This document shows positions 1-8,103 of a DNA stretch of 32,444 bases, in pieces. Each line of letters opens with the position of its first letter. The first letter of the stretch is position 1. The stretch is from DASZHA01 sp049644325 (GTDB lineage: Bacteria; Chloroflexota; Dormibacteria; DASZGP01). Position numbers and translations under genes: made by a program. Location: positions 1 through 32,444 of the forward strand of contig JBARRR010000002.1 of the NCBI GenBank assembly GCA_049644325.1, given 5' to 3'. Below the pieces are notes generated by a model. The model did no database searches, had not been told where the DNA came from, and worked only from the letters and a program-made list of their open reading frames with translations.

Positions 1-992
1 GCGTCGGGCGGCAGGTAGTCCATCAGCGTGTAGGGCGCCTGCCCGGGCATCCGCCCGGAGAGGTGGCGGGAGTAGTTCTCGATGCCGGCGCACGTCCCGG
101 TCTCACGCATCATCTCGAGGTCGAACATGGTGCGCTGGCGCAGGCGTTGCGACTCCAGCAGCCTTCCCTGCTGGTCGAAGAAGGCGCAGCGCGCCTCAAG
201 CTCGTCCTCGATCTCGCCGAGGGCGGCTCGCATCTTGGCCTGGCTGGTGATGTACTGCCCCGCCGGGAAGAGCCGCAGCTGCTCCTTCTCGCCCAGGATC
301 TCACCGGTCAGGGGGTCGAACTCGAGGATGCGCTCCACCTCGTCGCCGAAGAACTGGAGCCGGGTGGCGATCTCCTCGTAGGCGGGCTGAATGTCGACGG
401 TGTCGCCGCGCACCCGGAAGCGGGAGCGCCCGAAGTCGGTGTCGTGGCGCTCGTACTGCAGCTGCACCAGGTGTCGCTGGAGGATGTCGCGGCGCATCGA
501 TTCGCCCTTGCTCAGCTCCATCGATTCGCCCAGCCAGTCCTCGGGGGCGCCGATGCCGTAGATGCAGGAGACGCTGGCCACCACGATGACGTCACGACGG
601 GTCAGCAGCGCTCGCATCGCGCTGGTGCGGAGGCGGTCGATCTCGTCGTTGCGGGTGGAGTCCTTCTCGATGTACGTGTCGGTCCGCGGGATATAGGCCT
701 CCGGCTGGTAATAGTCGTAGAAGCTGACGAAGTACTCGACGGCGTTGTGGGGGAAGAACTCGCGGAACTCCGAGCAGAGCTGCGCCGCCAGGGTCTTGTT
801 CGGCGACATGATCAACGCCGGCTGCTTGGTCTCCTGGATGACGTTGGCGATGGTGAAGGTCTTGCCACTGCCGGTGACCCCCATCAAGGTCTGCTCGCGC
901 TCGCCACGGAGGATGCCCTCGACCAGGCCGGCAATGGCGCGCGGCTGGTCGCCCGAGGGCTGGTAGGGGGCTTCGAGGCGGAAGTCAGGCAT
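1..992 (-). CDS. uvrB: UvrABC excinuclease subunit B, 5' part (3' end outside window)
   Basis: UvrB is the damage-verifying helicase-like subunit of nucleotide excision repair; it is loaded by UvrA and recruits UvrC. About 330 of the usual ~660-700 residues are visible. The reverse strand from the ATG at 992 begins MPDFRLEAPYQPSGDQP, with Walker A GVTGSGKT at residues 38-45. The family's beta-hairpin follows (YYQPEAYIPRTDTYIEKDS, near residues 93-112), and further in come RRDVIVVASVSCIYG and, at the edge, GIENYSRHLSGR and MDYLPPDA. These are diagnostic UvrB blocks, so identity is secure; the C-terminal helicase and UVR domains lie beyond the edge. The 69 bases to the divergent gene at 1062 contain no obvious LexA-type palindrome, although uvrB is SOS-controlled in many bacteria. 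Confidence 0.97.
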   Translation of the reverse strand, partial: MPDFRLEAPYQPSGDQPRAIAGLVEGILRGEREQTLMGVTGSGKTFTIANVIQETKQPALIMSPNKTLAAQLCSEFREFFPHNAVEYFVSFYDYYQPEAYIPRTDTYIEKDSTRNDEIDRLRTSAMRALLTRRDVIVVASVSCIYGIGAPEDWLGESMELSKGESMRRDILQRHLVQLQYERHDTDFGRSRFRVRGDTVDIQPAYEEIATRLQFFGDEVERILEFDPLTGEILGEKEQLRLFPAGQYITSQAKMRAALGEIEDELEARCAFFDQQGRLLESQRLRQRTMFDLEMMRETGTCAGIENYSRHLSGRMPGQAPYTLMDYLPPD

Positions 993-1061
993 GTTCTGAA
1001 AGAAGCCTAGGGCATCGATGGGGGGCTCTAGCAGGGATTTGATGCCCCATCCTTTGTACCC

Positions 1062-1523
1062 GTGAACCACCCTGCTAAGCGGCCCCGGCGGCTCGGCGGC
1101 CCGGTCGGCGTCGCCGCCCTCGCGGTACTGCTGGTGTGGACCGCGCGCAGCGTGGTTGTCGAGGGCCTGGCAATATACGGCCCTGGGTCCCCGCCCGCTC
1201 CCTGGTCCAGCGCCGCGGAGGCGTCGCAGGTGGACCCGCTCCAGGGGGCGCTGACGGCGCTGGCCGACCGGCTCCCCGCAGGCGCCACGGTCAACGTCGC
1301 GGCGCCCAGCGCGGACCAGCCGACCTCCGAGTACTGGGCGACCTACTTCCTCTATCCCCGGCCGGTGCGCGTTACCGAGGCGCCCACGCTCGACACGCCC
1401 GGGCTGGTGATCATCAAAGCGCCCGCTCGGCCGGCGGCGCCGGCGGGCTACCAGGAGGTCGCAGTCGGGCGGCAGGGCGACGGGTGGCTGGCCACGTTCG
1501 TGAGGACGGCCACCTCTCCATGA
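1062..1523 (+). CDS. Small single-pass membrane protein of unknown function
   Basis: I do not recognise this 153-residue protein. It starts at a GTG (1062) with a basic N-terminus (HPAKRPRRLGG), followed by one hydrophobic segment at about residues 15-35, and then a Pro/Ala-rich exported-looking region. A conserved-looking stretch EYWATYFLYPRPVRV sits near residues 88-102. Its TGA overlaps the ATG of the next gene as ATGA, so the two are probably translationally coupled and may work together. In some bacteria small proteins with a TYFLYPR-like segment accompany GT-C-type membrane glycosyltransferases; I infer a similar partnership here but have no direct evidence. It is divergent from uvrB. 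Confidence 0.7.
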   Translation: MNHPAKRPRRLGGPVGVAALAVLLVWTARSVVVEGLAIYGPGSPPAPWSSAAEASQVDPLQGALTALADRLPAGATVNVAAPSADQPTSEYWATYFLYPRPVRVTEAPTLDTPGLVIIKAPARPAAPAGYQEVAVGRQGDGWLATFVRTATSP

Positions 1524-2929
1524 CCGCGCCGATCCTCCTGGCCGCCGCCGCGGGCTACTTCCTGGTCGCGACAGGCGTCGGGTTCTTGCTCCTGCGACTG
1601 GCCGGCTGGAGCCGGTCGCAGCTGGCTCCCGCGGTGGCGCCCGCCTTCGGCGCCGCCGGCCTCGGCCTCCAGCTGTGGGCGTTCGGCCTGGTGGGAATCC
1701 CCTGGAACCCGCTCACGCTGCTGGGCCCCTGGGTGATCGGCGGACTGCTTTTCATCCCCCAACTGATTCCCGTGCTGCCATCCGTGCCGGCACGGCTGCG
1801 CGCCGCGCTGCGGCCGAGCTGGGCCTGGCTGCCACTGGGACTGGCGGCGTTGCTGGTGCTGCCCGAGCTGACGGCGGTGGTGCTCCGGCCGGTGGTGGGC
1901 AACGACGCCATCGCCATCTGGCTGATGCGGGCCAGGGTCTTCCAGGACCTGGGGCGGGTCGAGCTCCGTGGCCTCACCGCGCCAGCGCGCCATCCCGACT
2001 ACCCTCCCCTCTTCAGCCTGATGACGGACTCCATCTGGGTCGTCACCGGCGGGGTCACACAGCAGCTGGCCAAGGCCACCAACGGGGTGCTGCTGCTCTC
2101 TGTGGCATGGGCGATCTACCGCGGCTTTCGGCCGGTCGCAGGGTCGGCGCTGGCCGGGATCGGGGTGCTGGCACTGGTGGCGCTGCCGTCGTTCGACCCC
2201 TGGTTGTACTCCGGCTACTACCTTGGCTACGCCGACTTCGTGGTGGGGTGCTTCATGGCCATCTCCGGGCTGGCTCTCTTCTCCTGGCTGCGTGCAGGCG
2301 AGTCCGCCGACGCGGCCCTGGCGCTAGCCGCGGCCTTGCTGGCGGCGCTGACCAAGAACGAGGGGCTGCCTTTCGTGGTGGCGCTGGTGATCGTCCTGGT
2401 TGTCGCATCGAGGCGACGCCTGCTGACGGTCGACGCCCGCCGGATGGTAGCGCTGGGGCTGCCGGCCGCCGCCCTGGTCGGCTGGCGCGTCTTCGTCGCC
2501 AGCCGGGGATTCCAGAGCTCGCAGCTGCAGGCGGCGTCACTGGCCAACCTGGAGCCGGGGTTGCTGACCGCGCGGGCGGTGCGCATCGCTGATTTCTCGC
2601 TGCACTTGCTCGACGTCATCAGGGTCGATTACGGCTGGGTGGTGCTGGCCGGCCTGGTGACCCTGGAGCTGGCCCTGGTCAGCCGCAACCTGCTGGCCAG
2701 GGCGATGATCGCGCTGGTGGTGCTCCAGGCGCTGGCGTATGCCTTGGTTTACCTGCTGGCGCCGGGAGACATCGACTACTGGCTTAACACCTCGGCCGAC
2801 CGCCTCACGGTGCAGCTTCTGCCGCTGGTCCTGATCGCACTGCTCAGCGCGGTGGCGCCCCTGGCGCGAAACCTGGGCATCCGGCCCGCTGTGCCGGGCG
2901 ACGCCGCCGACCAGGCGTCGACGGCTTAG
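1520..2929 (+). CDS. Polytopic membrane protein, GT-C glycosyltransferase-like
   Basis: This 469-residue protein has about ten or more hydrophobic segments along its length. The ATG at 1520 overlaps the stop of the upstream gene by four bases, which fixes this start. After the first membrane segments comes a loop with GNDAIAIWLMRARVFQDLG and then HPDYPPLFSL. An acidic residue in the first periplasmic loop and a YPPL-type motif are common in GT-C/PMT-like lipid-linked sugar transferases. TKNEGLPFVVA follows a later membrane segment and also recurs in such proteins. The substrate cannot be read from the sequence. It could instead be an unrelated multi-pass protein. It probably forms a pair with the small membrane protein upstream. 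Confidence 0.65.
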   Translation: MTAPILLAAAAGYFLVATGVGFLLLRLAGWSRSQLAPAVAPAFGAAGLGLQLWAFGLVGIPWNPLTLLGPWVIGGLLFIPQLIPVLPSVPARLRAALRPSWAWLPLGLAALLVLPELTAVVLRPVVGNDAIAIWLMRARVFQDLGRVELRGLTAPARHPDYPPLFSLMTDSIWVVTGGVTQQLAKATNGVLLLSVAWAIYRGFRPVAGSALAGIGVLALVALPSFDPWLYSGYYLGYADFVVGCFMAISGLALFSWLRAGESADAALALAAALLAALTKNEGLPFVVALVIVLVVASRRRLLTVDARRMVALGLPAAALVGWRVFVASRGFQSSQLQAASLANLEPGLLTARAVRIADFSLHLLDVIRVDYGWVVLAGLVTLELALVSRNLLARAMIALVVLQALAYALVYLLAPGDIDYWLNTSADRLTVQLLPLVLIALLSAVAPLARNLGIRPAVPGDAADQASTA

Positions 2930-2943
2930 CTATAAAGGTATAG

Positions 2944-3717
2944 ATGGGCTTGGGTTCGGGGCGCTTCGGCGTGCAGGTCGACAAGGTTTCCAAGGCGCTG
3001 GGCGGCCGCCCGGTGATCCGCGACGTCTCATTCATCGTGCCGCCGGGCCAGGTCACCGCCCTGATCGGGCCGTCGGGCACCGGCAAGACGACGATGATGC
3101 GCCTGATGCTGGGGATCACGCAGCCGGACTCCGGGGGGATCGAGGTCGACGGCCGCGATATCACGCGGATGTCGATGGACGAGCTCAACGCCATGCGCAG
3201 CGAGGTCGGGGTCCTGGTGGAGGGCGCGGGGGCCCTCTTCAGCTCGATGACCGTGTTCGACAACGTCGCCTTTCCCCTCAGGCAGATCGGCAGGCTGCCC
3301 GAGGCCGAGGTCGCCCGGGTGGCCAATGCCCACCTGGAAGAGGTGGGGCTGGCGAACGATGCCAGGAAGATGCCGGAGCAGCTCTCGGTCGGCATGCGGG
3401 TCAGGGCCAGCTACGCCCGCGCCACCGTGCTGCAGCCCAAGATGCTGGTCTTCGACTCCCCCGACCTGGGCATGGACAGCGTCCGCCTGGCGTTGCTCTT
3501 CCAGCTGATGGCGGAGGCCAACCAGAAGCTCGGCTGCACCACGCTAGTGCTGACCCACGACATCGCCGCCGTCTTTCGCATCGCCGACTACGTGGTGCTG
3601 ATGCGGCAGGGCGAGGTCATCGCGCACGGCACCAAGACCGCGATCGAGCAGTCGCCGGACGCCTTCACCCAGCAGTTCATCAATGGGCTGATGGCGGGCC
3701 CCATGAAGGCCCTCTAG
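2944..3717 (+). CDS. Orphan MlaF-like ABC transporter ATP-binding protein with degenerate motifs
   Basis: This 257-residue protein resembles the ATPase of Mla/MCE-type phospholipid transporters. FDNVAFPLR (105-113), the HGT motif after the D-loop region and the QQFINGLMAGP end match MlaF proteins. Walker A GPSGTGKTT is intact (42-50), and the H-loop His is at about 205. Three usual features are altered. The Q-loop glutamine is absent (VLVEGAGALF), the signature is LSVGM instead of LSGGx (147-151), and Walker B reads LVFDSPD, so the catalytic Glu after the Asp is Ser172. No MlaE permease or MCE protein is adjacent. The start ATG follows an AAAGG at 2935-2939. Its stop overlaps the stop of convergent cutA. 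It may bind ATP with slow or no hydrolysis. Confidence 0.85.
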   Translation: MGLGSGRFGVQVDKVSKALGGRPVIRDVSFIVPPGQVTALIGPSGTGKTTMMRLMLGITQPDSGGIEVDGRDITRMSMDELNAMRSEVGVLVEGAGALFSSMTVFDNVAFPLRQIGRLPEAEVARVANAHLEEVGLANDARKMPEQLSVGMRVRASYARATVLQPKMLVFDSPDLGMDSVRLALLFQLMAEANQKLGCTTLVLTHDIAAVFRIADYVVLMRQGEVIAHGTKTAIEQSPDAFTQQFINGLMAGPMKAL

Positions 3718-4043
3718 CCAGCCGATTCCTGGAGCCAGCGGGCGTAGGGCTCGGGGACGCCGCCGGCGTCCAGCACCAGGACTTCGGGGACCTCGTACGG
3801 GTGCTCTGCCAGCAGGCGCTCCCGGAGGCGGTCCACGGCGGCCGGTGCTGTCTTGATCAGGAGCAGCTGCTCCTCCTCCTCCACCACCTTGCCCTCCCAG
3901 CGGTAGGTCGACCGAGCCGCCGCGACGGTGGTCACGCAGGCCGCCAGCCGTTCGTCTACCAGCAGCCGCCCGATGCGGGCGGCGTCCTCGGCGCTACCCA
4001 CCGTGGTCAGGACAAGGGCGGCGCGGTCAGCCATCGCTTCCAT
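3714..4043 (-). CDS. cutA: CutA1 divalent-ion tolerance protein
   Basis: This 109-residue protein is the size of CutA, a small trimeric cytoplasmic protein linked to copper/divalent cation tolerance, whose biochemical role is still debated. The family pattern is clear: an N-terminal LVLTTVGSAEDAARIGRLLV strand-helix unit, LAACVTTV, YRWEGKVVEEEEQLLLIKT, and HPYEVPEVLVL. The ATG at 4043 is preceded by GGGGGT on the minus strand, so I prefer it to the ATG at 4034. The gene overlaps the 3' end of the PAP2 gene upstream by 17 bases, suggesting one transcript, and shares its stop region with the convergent ABC ATPase. Confidence 0.95.
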   Translation of the reverse strand: MEAMADRAALVLTTVGSAEDAARIGRLLVDERLAACVTTVAAARSTYRWEGKVVEEEEQLLLIKTAPAAVDRLRERLLAEHPYEVPEVLVLDAGGVPEPYARWLQESAG

Positions 4044-4725
4044 GGTGCACCCCCAGGGTGCCGTCAGGCGCGTAGGCCAGGCAGAGCCCGAGGCCGAGCC
4101 CGCCCAGCAGCAGGCCCCCGGCCACGTCGGTGGCCCAGTGGGTGGCGAGGTAGACCCGGCTGAACGCGATCAGCCAGACCAGGCCGCCGAAGACCAGCAC
4201 CCACGCGACCAGGCCAGTGCGGCGGTACAGGCGTAGACCGATGATGCCGAAGACCATCGCAGCGCGCAGGACGTGACCGCTGGGATAGGAGAAGACCGTG
4301 TGCACCGCACCCGTGAGGCTGAGCTCGAGGCCCCGGTGCAGCGCCAGCGGTGGACTCTGCTGGGGCACCAGCCCTTTGGCCATGAACTCCACGGCGTTGA
4401 GCGCCAGGAACACGCCCAACGGTGTGAGGCGCTGCCACATCGGCAGCTCTGACCGCCGCCCGGCGGTGACCGCCAGGATGATCATCAGCAGCAGGGTGAC
4501 CTCCAGCGTGCCGAGGGCGGTGATCGCGCTCATTGCCACGTCCATCGCCCCGCTGGCCGGCAGCTGGGCCACGTCGAGCAGAAGCTGGTCCTGGAAGCCA
4601 AGGTCCCGGCCGGCCACCGCAGCGCTCAGCGCGATGACGAAGACCGCCATCAGCAGAGCCCATCCACCGGCCGCCAGCCGGATCCGGCGGCCGGCGGCAT
4701 CGGCGGGCGAGACGCGCGCGGTCAT
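4027..4725 (-). CDS. PAP2-family membrane phosphatase
   Basis: This is a 232-residue multi-pass protein of the PAP2/phosphatidic acid phosphatase superfamily, whose members remove phosphate from lipid or undecaprenyl pyrophosphate substrates at the membrane. Motif 2 is YPSGH (residues 147-151), and motif 3 is SR-x5-H-x3-D (S189, R190, H196, D200). Motif 1 (K-x6-RP) is imperfect: K117 is followed at the right spacing by S124-P125, so the usual Arg is Ser. About six hydrophobic helices are visible. I chose the ATG at 4725 because sequence upstream of it, although open, is charged and unlike a PAP2 N-terminus. Substrate is unknown; undecaprenyl pyrophosphate recycling would suit the neighbouring polysaccharide genes. 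Confidence 0.85.
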   Translation of the reverse strand: MTARVSPADAAGRRIRLAAGGWALLMAVFVIALSAAVAGRDLGFQDQLLLDVAQLPASGAMDVAMSAITALGTLEVTLLLMIILAVTAGRRSELPMWQRLTPLGVFLALNAVEFMAKGLVPQQSPPLALHRGLELSLTGAVHTVFSYPSGHVLRAAMVFGIIGLRLYRRTGLVAWVLVFGGLVWLIAFSRVYLATHWATDVAGGLLLGGLGLGLCLAYAPDGTLGVHHGSDG

Positions 4726-4975
4726 CCCTGGCAGCGCCAGAAGCGGGCGACGGTACGCCCAGAGGGCGGGTGACCTAAGATCGCGTTCGTCATCGTTGGA
4801 TGAGGCGTTGGCCGATCGTAGAAGTGGCCAGGATTCGCGCAAACATACGTTGCGCCTGGCGTTGAGAATACAAAGGGCAACAAGCGGGATGAACCGGGTC
4901 ACTCGCGTCGGGGGCGCGGCTGGAGAAGGCCCTGTCGACCGACCCCTGGCGCCCAGGAGGCGACTGCTGCCGTCA

Positions 4976-6832
4976 ATGCGTGCGATCCTCGAACCACTGG
5001 CATGGCGCCGGCTCTGGCGCTATGAGGAGTCCCTGCGTGGCAGGGTCTGGCGGGATCGCGGCTTCGCCGACCGCAAGCCCCCGATCACCCTCATCGAACA
5101 GCTGCAGCAGCGCGACCAGCCTCGCGACGGCGCCCGACTGAGTCCCACCACCAGCAGGGTCGGCCTAATAGGCCAGGCAGCCCCCGGTCAGGGGACGAGC
5201 TCGAACCTGGTCGCCCGGTTCTATGGGCTCGCCGTCGAAGGCGCCAGCGGGGTGGAGGCCGCCGATATATGGGCGCGCGCCACCCGCGAGGCCTGGCCGC
5301 TGGTGATCGCCGACGCCCGGGACCGGCCGCCACACGCCAGCGGCTGGACGGCGGCTCACAGGTACGTCTCCCGAGGCGGCGCGATCCTGCTCCAGGGGCT
5401 GGCTGCGAGCCGGGCCGAGGACCGGCGAGAGATCGAGGCGGCCCTGGGCACGACCCTGCCCAGGGTCCACGGCATCTCCAGCCCGACCAGCCGCGCCAGC
5501 GTTGCCACCTCCCGGGTCGACGTCGCCGGCGAGCTCGCCGGCACCGTCCTCGAAGCACAGAGCAGCGCCTTCCTCGACCACACGGGCGGCGCCGAGCCGA
5601 TTGCCGCCGTCCGCGTCGACGGCCATGATCAACCGCTGGTCACCGAGACCCGGATTGGCAAGGGCCGGCTCTGGATCACTGCCTGGGACGGCCCCGCCCC
5701 CGCCGGCATGGCGGCGGCGCTGGCGCCCGAGCAGCTGCTGGGAACGCTGCCATTGATGATGCTGATGCGGGAGCTGTACGGCGACAGCGCTTACCACGCT
5801 TCGGCCCCGATTGCCAACATCACCATCGACGACCCCCTCCTGCGCAACAACCCGCTGGGGATGCCCTACGCCGACGTCGTCGAGATGGCTTCCGCCTCCA
5901 ATTTCCACCTAACCGTTGCCACGGTGCCGCGCGACCTGCCGCACGCCGACCACGACGTCGTCCGCCTGCTGGCCCGGCATCCCACGCGGCTGACCGCTTG
6001 CTACCACGGCAACGACCACGACGGCTATGAGTTCTACAGCGGCCCCGGCCGGGGCCGCTTCCGTCCTCGCTCACGCGCCGCCCAGGAACGGGCCCTGGCC
6101 GAGGCGGTGGCGCGAGGCCGGCGCTTCGCGGCTCGCTGGGACCACGCTCTCGACCGGGTGATGGTGTTTCCGCATGGGGTTGGTCCCAGCTGGCTGCTGC
6201 CCCAACTCGGCGCCTCCGGCTTCCTGGCCAGCTGCAACTGGCTCGACCGCGAGCCCCTGGGCGGGGCACCGGATGACGATCCGCAGCTCGGCGTGCGGCC
6301 GGCGGACCTGGCCTGGGAGGGCTTCCCCCTGCTCTGGCGGCGGCGGCCCGACGACGACGGCTACGTTCTCGACCTGTTCACGGGCCGGCCCGCCATCACC
6401 TTCACCCACCTCCAGGCAACCCGCGGGTCCCTCGACCTGCTGGCCCATCGCGCCGACAAGGTCAACCGGGCGGCAACCCGACAGGTCTTCTGGGCCGGCC
6501 TGGAGGACGTGGCTCGTCACGCCTACCTGCAGCGGCGAGACCCCAAGACCGGCGACTGGATGGTGCTGATGACGGCCAACGAGGTCTGCCTCCACAACCC
6601 GGGCGACGAACCCCGCCACTTCCGGGTCAATCGCCCGTTCCTGCCCCGGGGCATGCGCCTCCGGGCAGAGGGCGCACCTGAGGCGGATGGAGACGCCATC
6701 GTCTTGGAGGTGGCGCCGCGCGGGGTGGCAACCGTGCGGCTGGGGCCGACGGCCCCAGCCCTCGTGACGCCGGAGCCCCCGCACCTCGGGTGCAGCATCG
6801 CCGAACGCCAGCAGGCGGAAAGCGTTGCTTGA
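4976..6832 (+). CDS. Polysaccharide-deacetylase-like protein of surface polysaccharide cluster
   Basis: I do not recognise the full 618-residue protein. Its middle part resembles NodB/polysaccharide-deacetylase-like folds. ANITIDDPLL near residue 280 carries a strand-end Asp-Asp pair. CYHGNDHDGYEF near 342 gives a possible metal-binding His/Asp cluster, and VFPHGVG lies near 397. The N-terminal ~270 residues include IADARDRPP and a segment ending RIGKGRLWITAWDG, reminiscent of a glutamine-amidotransferase-like scaffold without catalytic residues I could verify. No signal peptide is evident. The start is uncertain: an AGGAGG at 4955-4960 is badly spaced for the ATG at 4976 but well spaced for an in-frame CTG at 4967, and an ATG at 4889 is also possible. 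The flippase gene overlaps its 3' end by 8 bases, placing it in a polysaccharide operon. Confidence 0.6.
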   Translation: MRAILEPLAWRRLWRYEESLRGRVWRDRGFADRKPPITLIEQLQQRDQPRDGARLSPTTSRVGLIGQAAPGQGTSSNLVARFYGLAVEGASGVEAADIWARATREAWPLVIADARDRPPHASGWTAAHRYVSRGGAILLQGLAASRAEDRREIEAALGTTLPRVHGISSPTSRASVATSRVDVAGELAGTVLEAQSSAFLDHTGGAEPIAAVRVDGHDQPLVTETRIGKGRLWITAWDGPAPAGMAAALAPEQLLGTLPLMMLMRELYGDSAYHASAPIANITIDDPLLRNNPLGMPYADVVEMASASNFHLTVATVPRDLPHADHDVVRLLARHPTRLTACYHGNDHDGYEFYSGPGRGRFRPRSRAAQERALAEAVARGRRFAARWDHALDRVMVFPHGVGPSWLLPQLGASGFLASCNWLDREPLGGAPDDDPQLGVRPADLAWEGFPLLWRRRPDDDGYVLDLFTGRPAITFTHLQATRGSLDLLAHRADKVNRAATRQVFWAGLEDVARHAYLQRRDPKTGDWMVLMTANEVCLHNPGDEPRHFRVNRPFLPRGMRLRAEGAPEADGDAIVLEVAPRGVATVRLGPTAPALVTPEPPHLGCSIAERQQAESVA

Positions 6833-8096
6833 GACCGAAACCGCTCGGCAGCCTTGGCTGCAACGGGCGATTGGCCGCGGCGGCATCGCCCGGTCGGCGA
6901 GCATCGTGTTTGTCGGTGGTGCCGCCGCCCGCCTGCTTGGCTTCCTCTTCTCGGTGGCCACCGCTCGCCTTCTCGCCCCGGCGGAGTTCGGCCAGATGAC
7001 ATACGCGCTGGCGATCGTGGCGGTGACGTCGGTGCTGATGACCAGCGCCCCCGTGGGGCTGTCGCGGTTCCTGTCGGTGCACCGCGATGATCCCGCCGAG
7101 CAGTCGGCCGCCTACAGCAACTGGCTGGCAGTGGTGGGGCTGGTCTTCATCCTCAGCATCGCCGTGCTGCCGGTGGTCAGCATCGCGTCGCGGATCTCCC
7201 TGGCGCTAACCGTCGGCGTGGTGGCCAACCTCTTCGGGGTCACGGTGCTGGAGACGTACCGCGAGGTGCAGCGCGGCCTCAGCCGCTACGGCGCCATGGT
7301 CGCCTTCTACGTGCTGGCCAACCTGCTGCAGCTTCTGGTGGTGATCGGACTGGGGCTGGCCGGCTGGCGCTCGGCCCCGCTGTTCGTGGTCGTCTATGGG
7401 CTGTCGAGCGTGGGGGCGCTCATCGTCGTGCAGCTGGCGGCGCCGATGCACCTTCGCCTGTCCACCAGCATTCTGAGCCGCGCGCGGATGCTGGAGACGG
7501 CTCGCTTCATCCGTCCGATCCTGCTGCAGTCGATCTTCTTCGCCATCTGGTACAGCGCCGACATGCTGGTCGTGGGCCGCCTCGACTCCCCGGCGGCGAC
7601 CGGTAACTACGCCGCCGCCAAGGCGCTAGCCCTGGCGCTGATCCTGGCGCCCGGCGCCCTGGCAACCATCGCCCTGCCCCAGATCGCTCGCCTCAGCGCC
7701 GCCGACGTCCGAGGCTACGTGGTCCGGGCGCTGGCCTTTGGATGCGTCATCACCCTTCCCCTGGCCATTGGCCTGGCCCTGCTGGGGCGCCCTCTGATAC
7801 AGGTCTTCTTCGGCGGCAAGTACGCCGAGGCCCCGGAACCGCTGGCGGTGCTCAGCATCGGGATGGCGAGCTATGGGCTGTACTCGTTGCTGGCCAGCCT
7901 GTGGATCGGATTGGGACGGCCGGTTATCGACATGGTCGCGACCGGCGCGGGGATGGTCTGCACCGTGGTGCTGGCCTTCCTGCTGGTCCCGATCTACGGC
8001 CTGGTGGGTGGCGCGATCGCCTTTTCAGCCGGCTCGGTGCTTAAACTGCTGGTGATCGGGGGGTATACGTGGTGGAGCTTGTTCCGCGGGCACTGA
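6825..8096 (+). CDS. Wzx-type polysaccharide flippase (MVF/MOP superfamily)
   Basis: This 423-residue polytopic protein has about 12 hydrophobic helices, the size of O-antigen/teichoic-type flippases that move lipid-linked sugar chains across the membrane. Family features are the N-terminal SASIVFVGGAAARLLGFLFS helix, ARLLAPAEFGQMTYALAI just after it, and the mid-protein ADMLVVGRLDSPAATGNYAAA segment, typical of polysaccharide_synt proteins. LLVPIYGLVGGAIAFSAG near the C-terminus is also characteristic. It begins with TTG at 6825, overlapping the stop of the upstream gene (GGAAAG lies just before it), so it is translationally coupled. Substrate cannot be read from the sequence. The glycosyltransferase gene follows after 7 bases. 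Confidence 0.9.
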   Translation: MLETETARQPWLQRAIGRGGIARSASIVFVGGAAARLLGFLFSVATARLLAPAEFGQMTYALAIVAVTSVLMTSAPVGLSRFLSVHRDDPAEQSAAYSNWLAVVGLVFILSIAVLPVVSIASRISLALTVGVVANLFGVTVLETYREVQRGLSRYGAMVAFYVLANLLQLLVVIGLGLAGWRSAPLFVVVYGLSSVGALIVVQLAAPMHLRLSTSILSRARMLETARFIRPILLQSIFFAIWYSADMLVVGRLDSPAATGNYAAAKALALALILAPGALATIALPQIARLSAADVRGYVVRALAFGCVITLPLAIGLALLGRPLIQVFFGGKYAEAPEPLAVLSIGMASYGLYSLLASLWIGLGRPVIDMVATGAGMVCTVVLAFLLVPIYGLVGGAIAFSAGSVLKLLVIGGYTWWSLFRGH

Positions 8097-8103
8097 CGCC
8101 GCC

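Noticed and set aside
63..1010. Long plus-strand open frames at the left end
   Set aside because: They are antisense to uvrB, whose motifs are clear on the minus strand; the translated products have no recognisable domains and are a GC-rich shadow effect.
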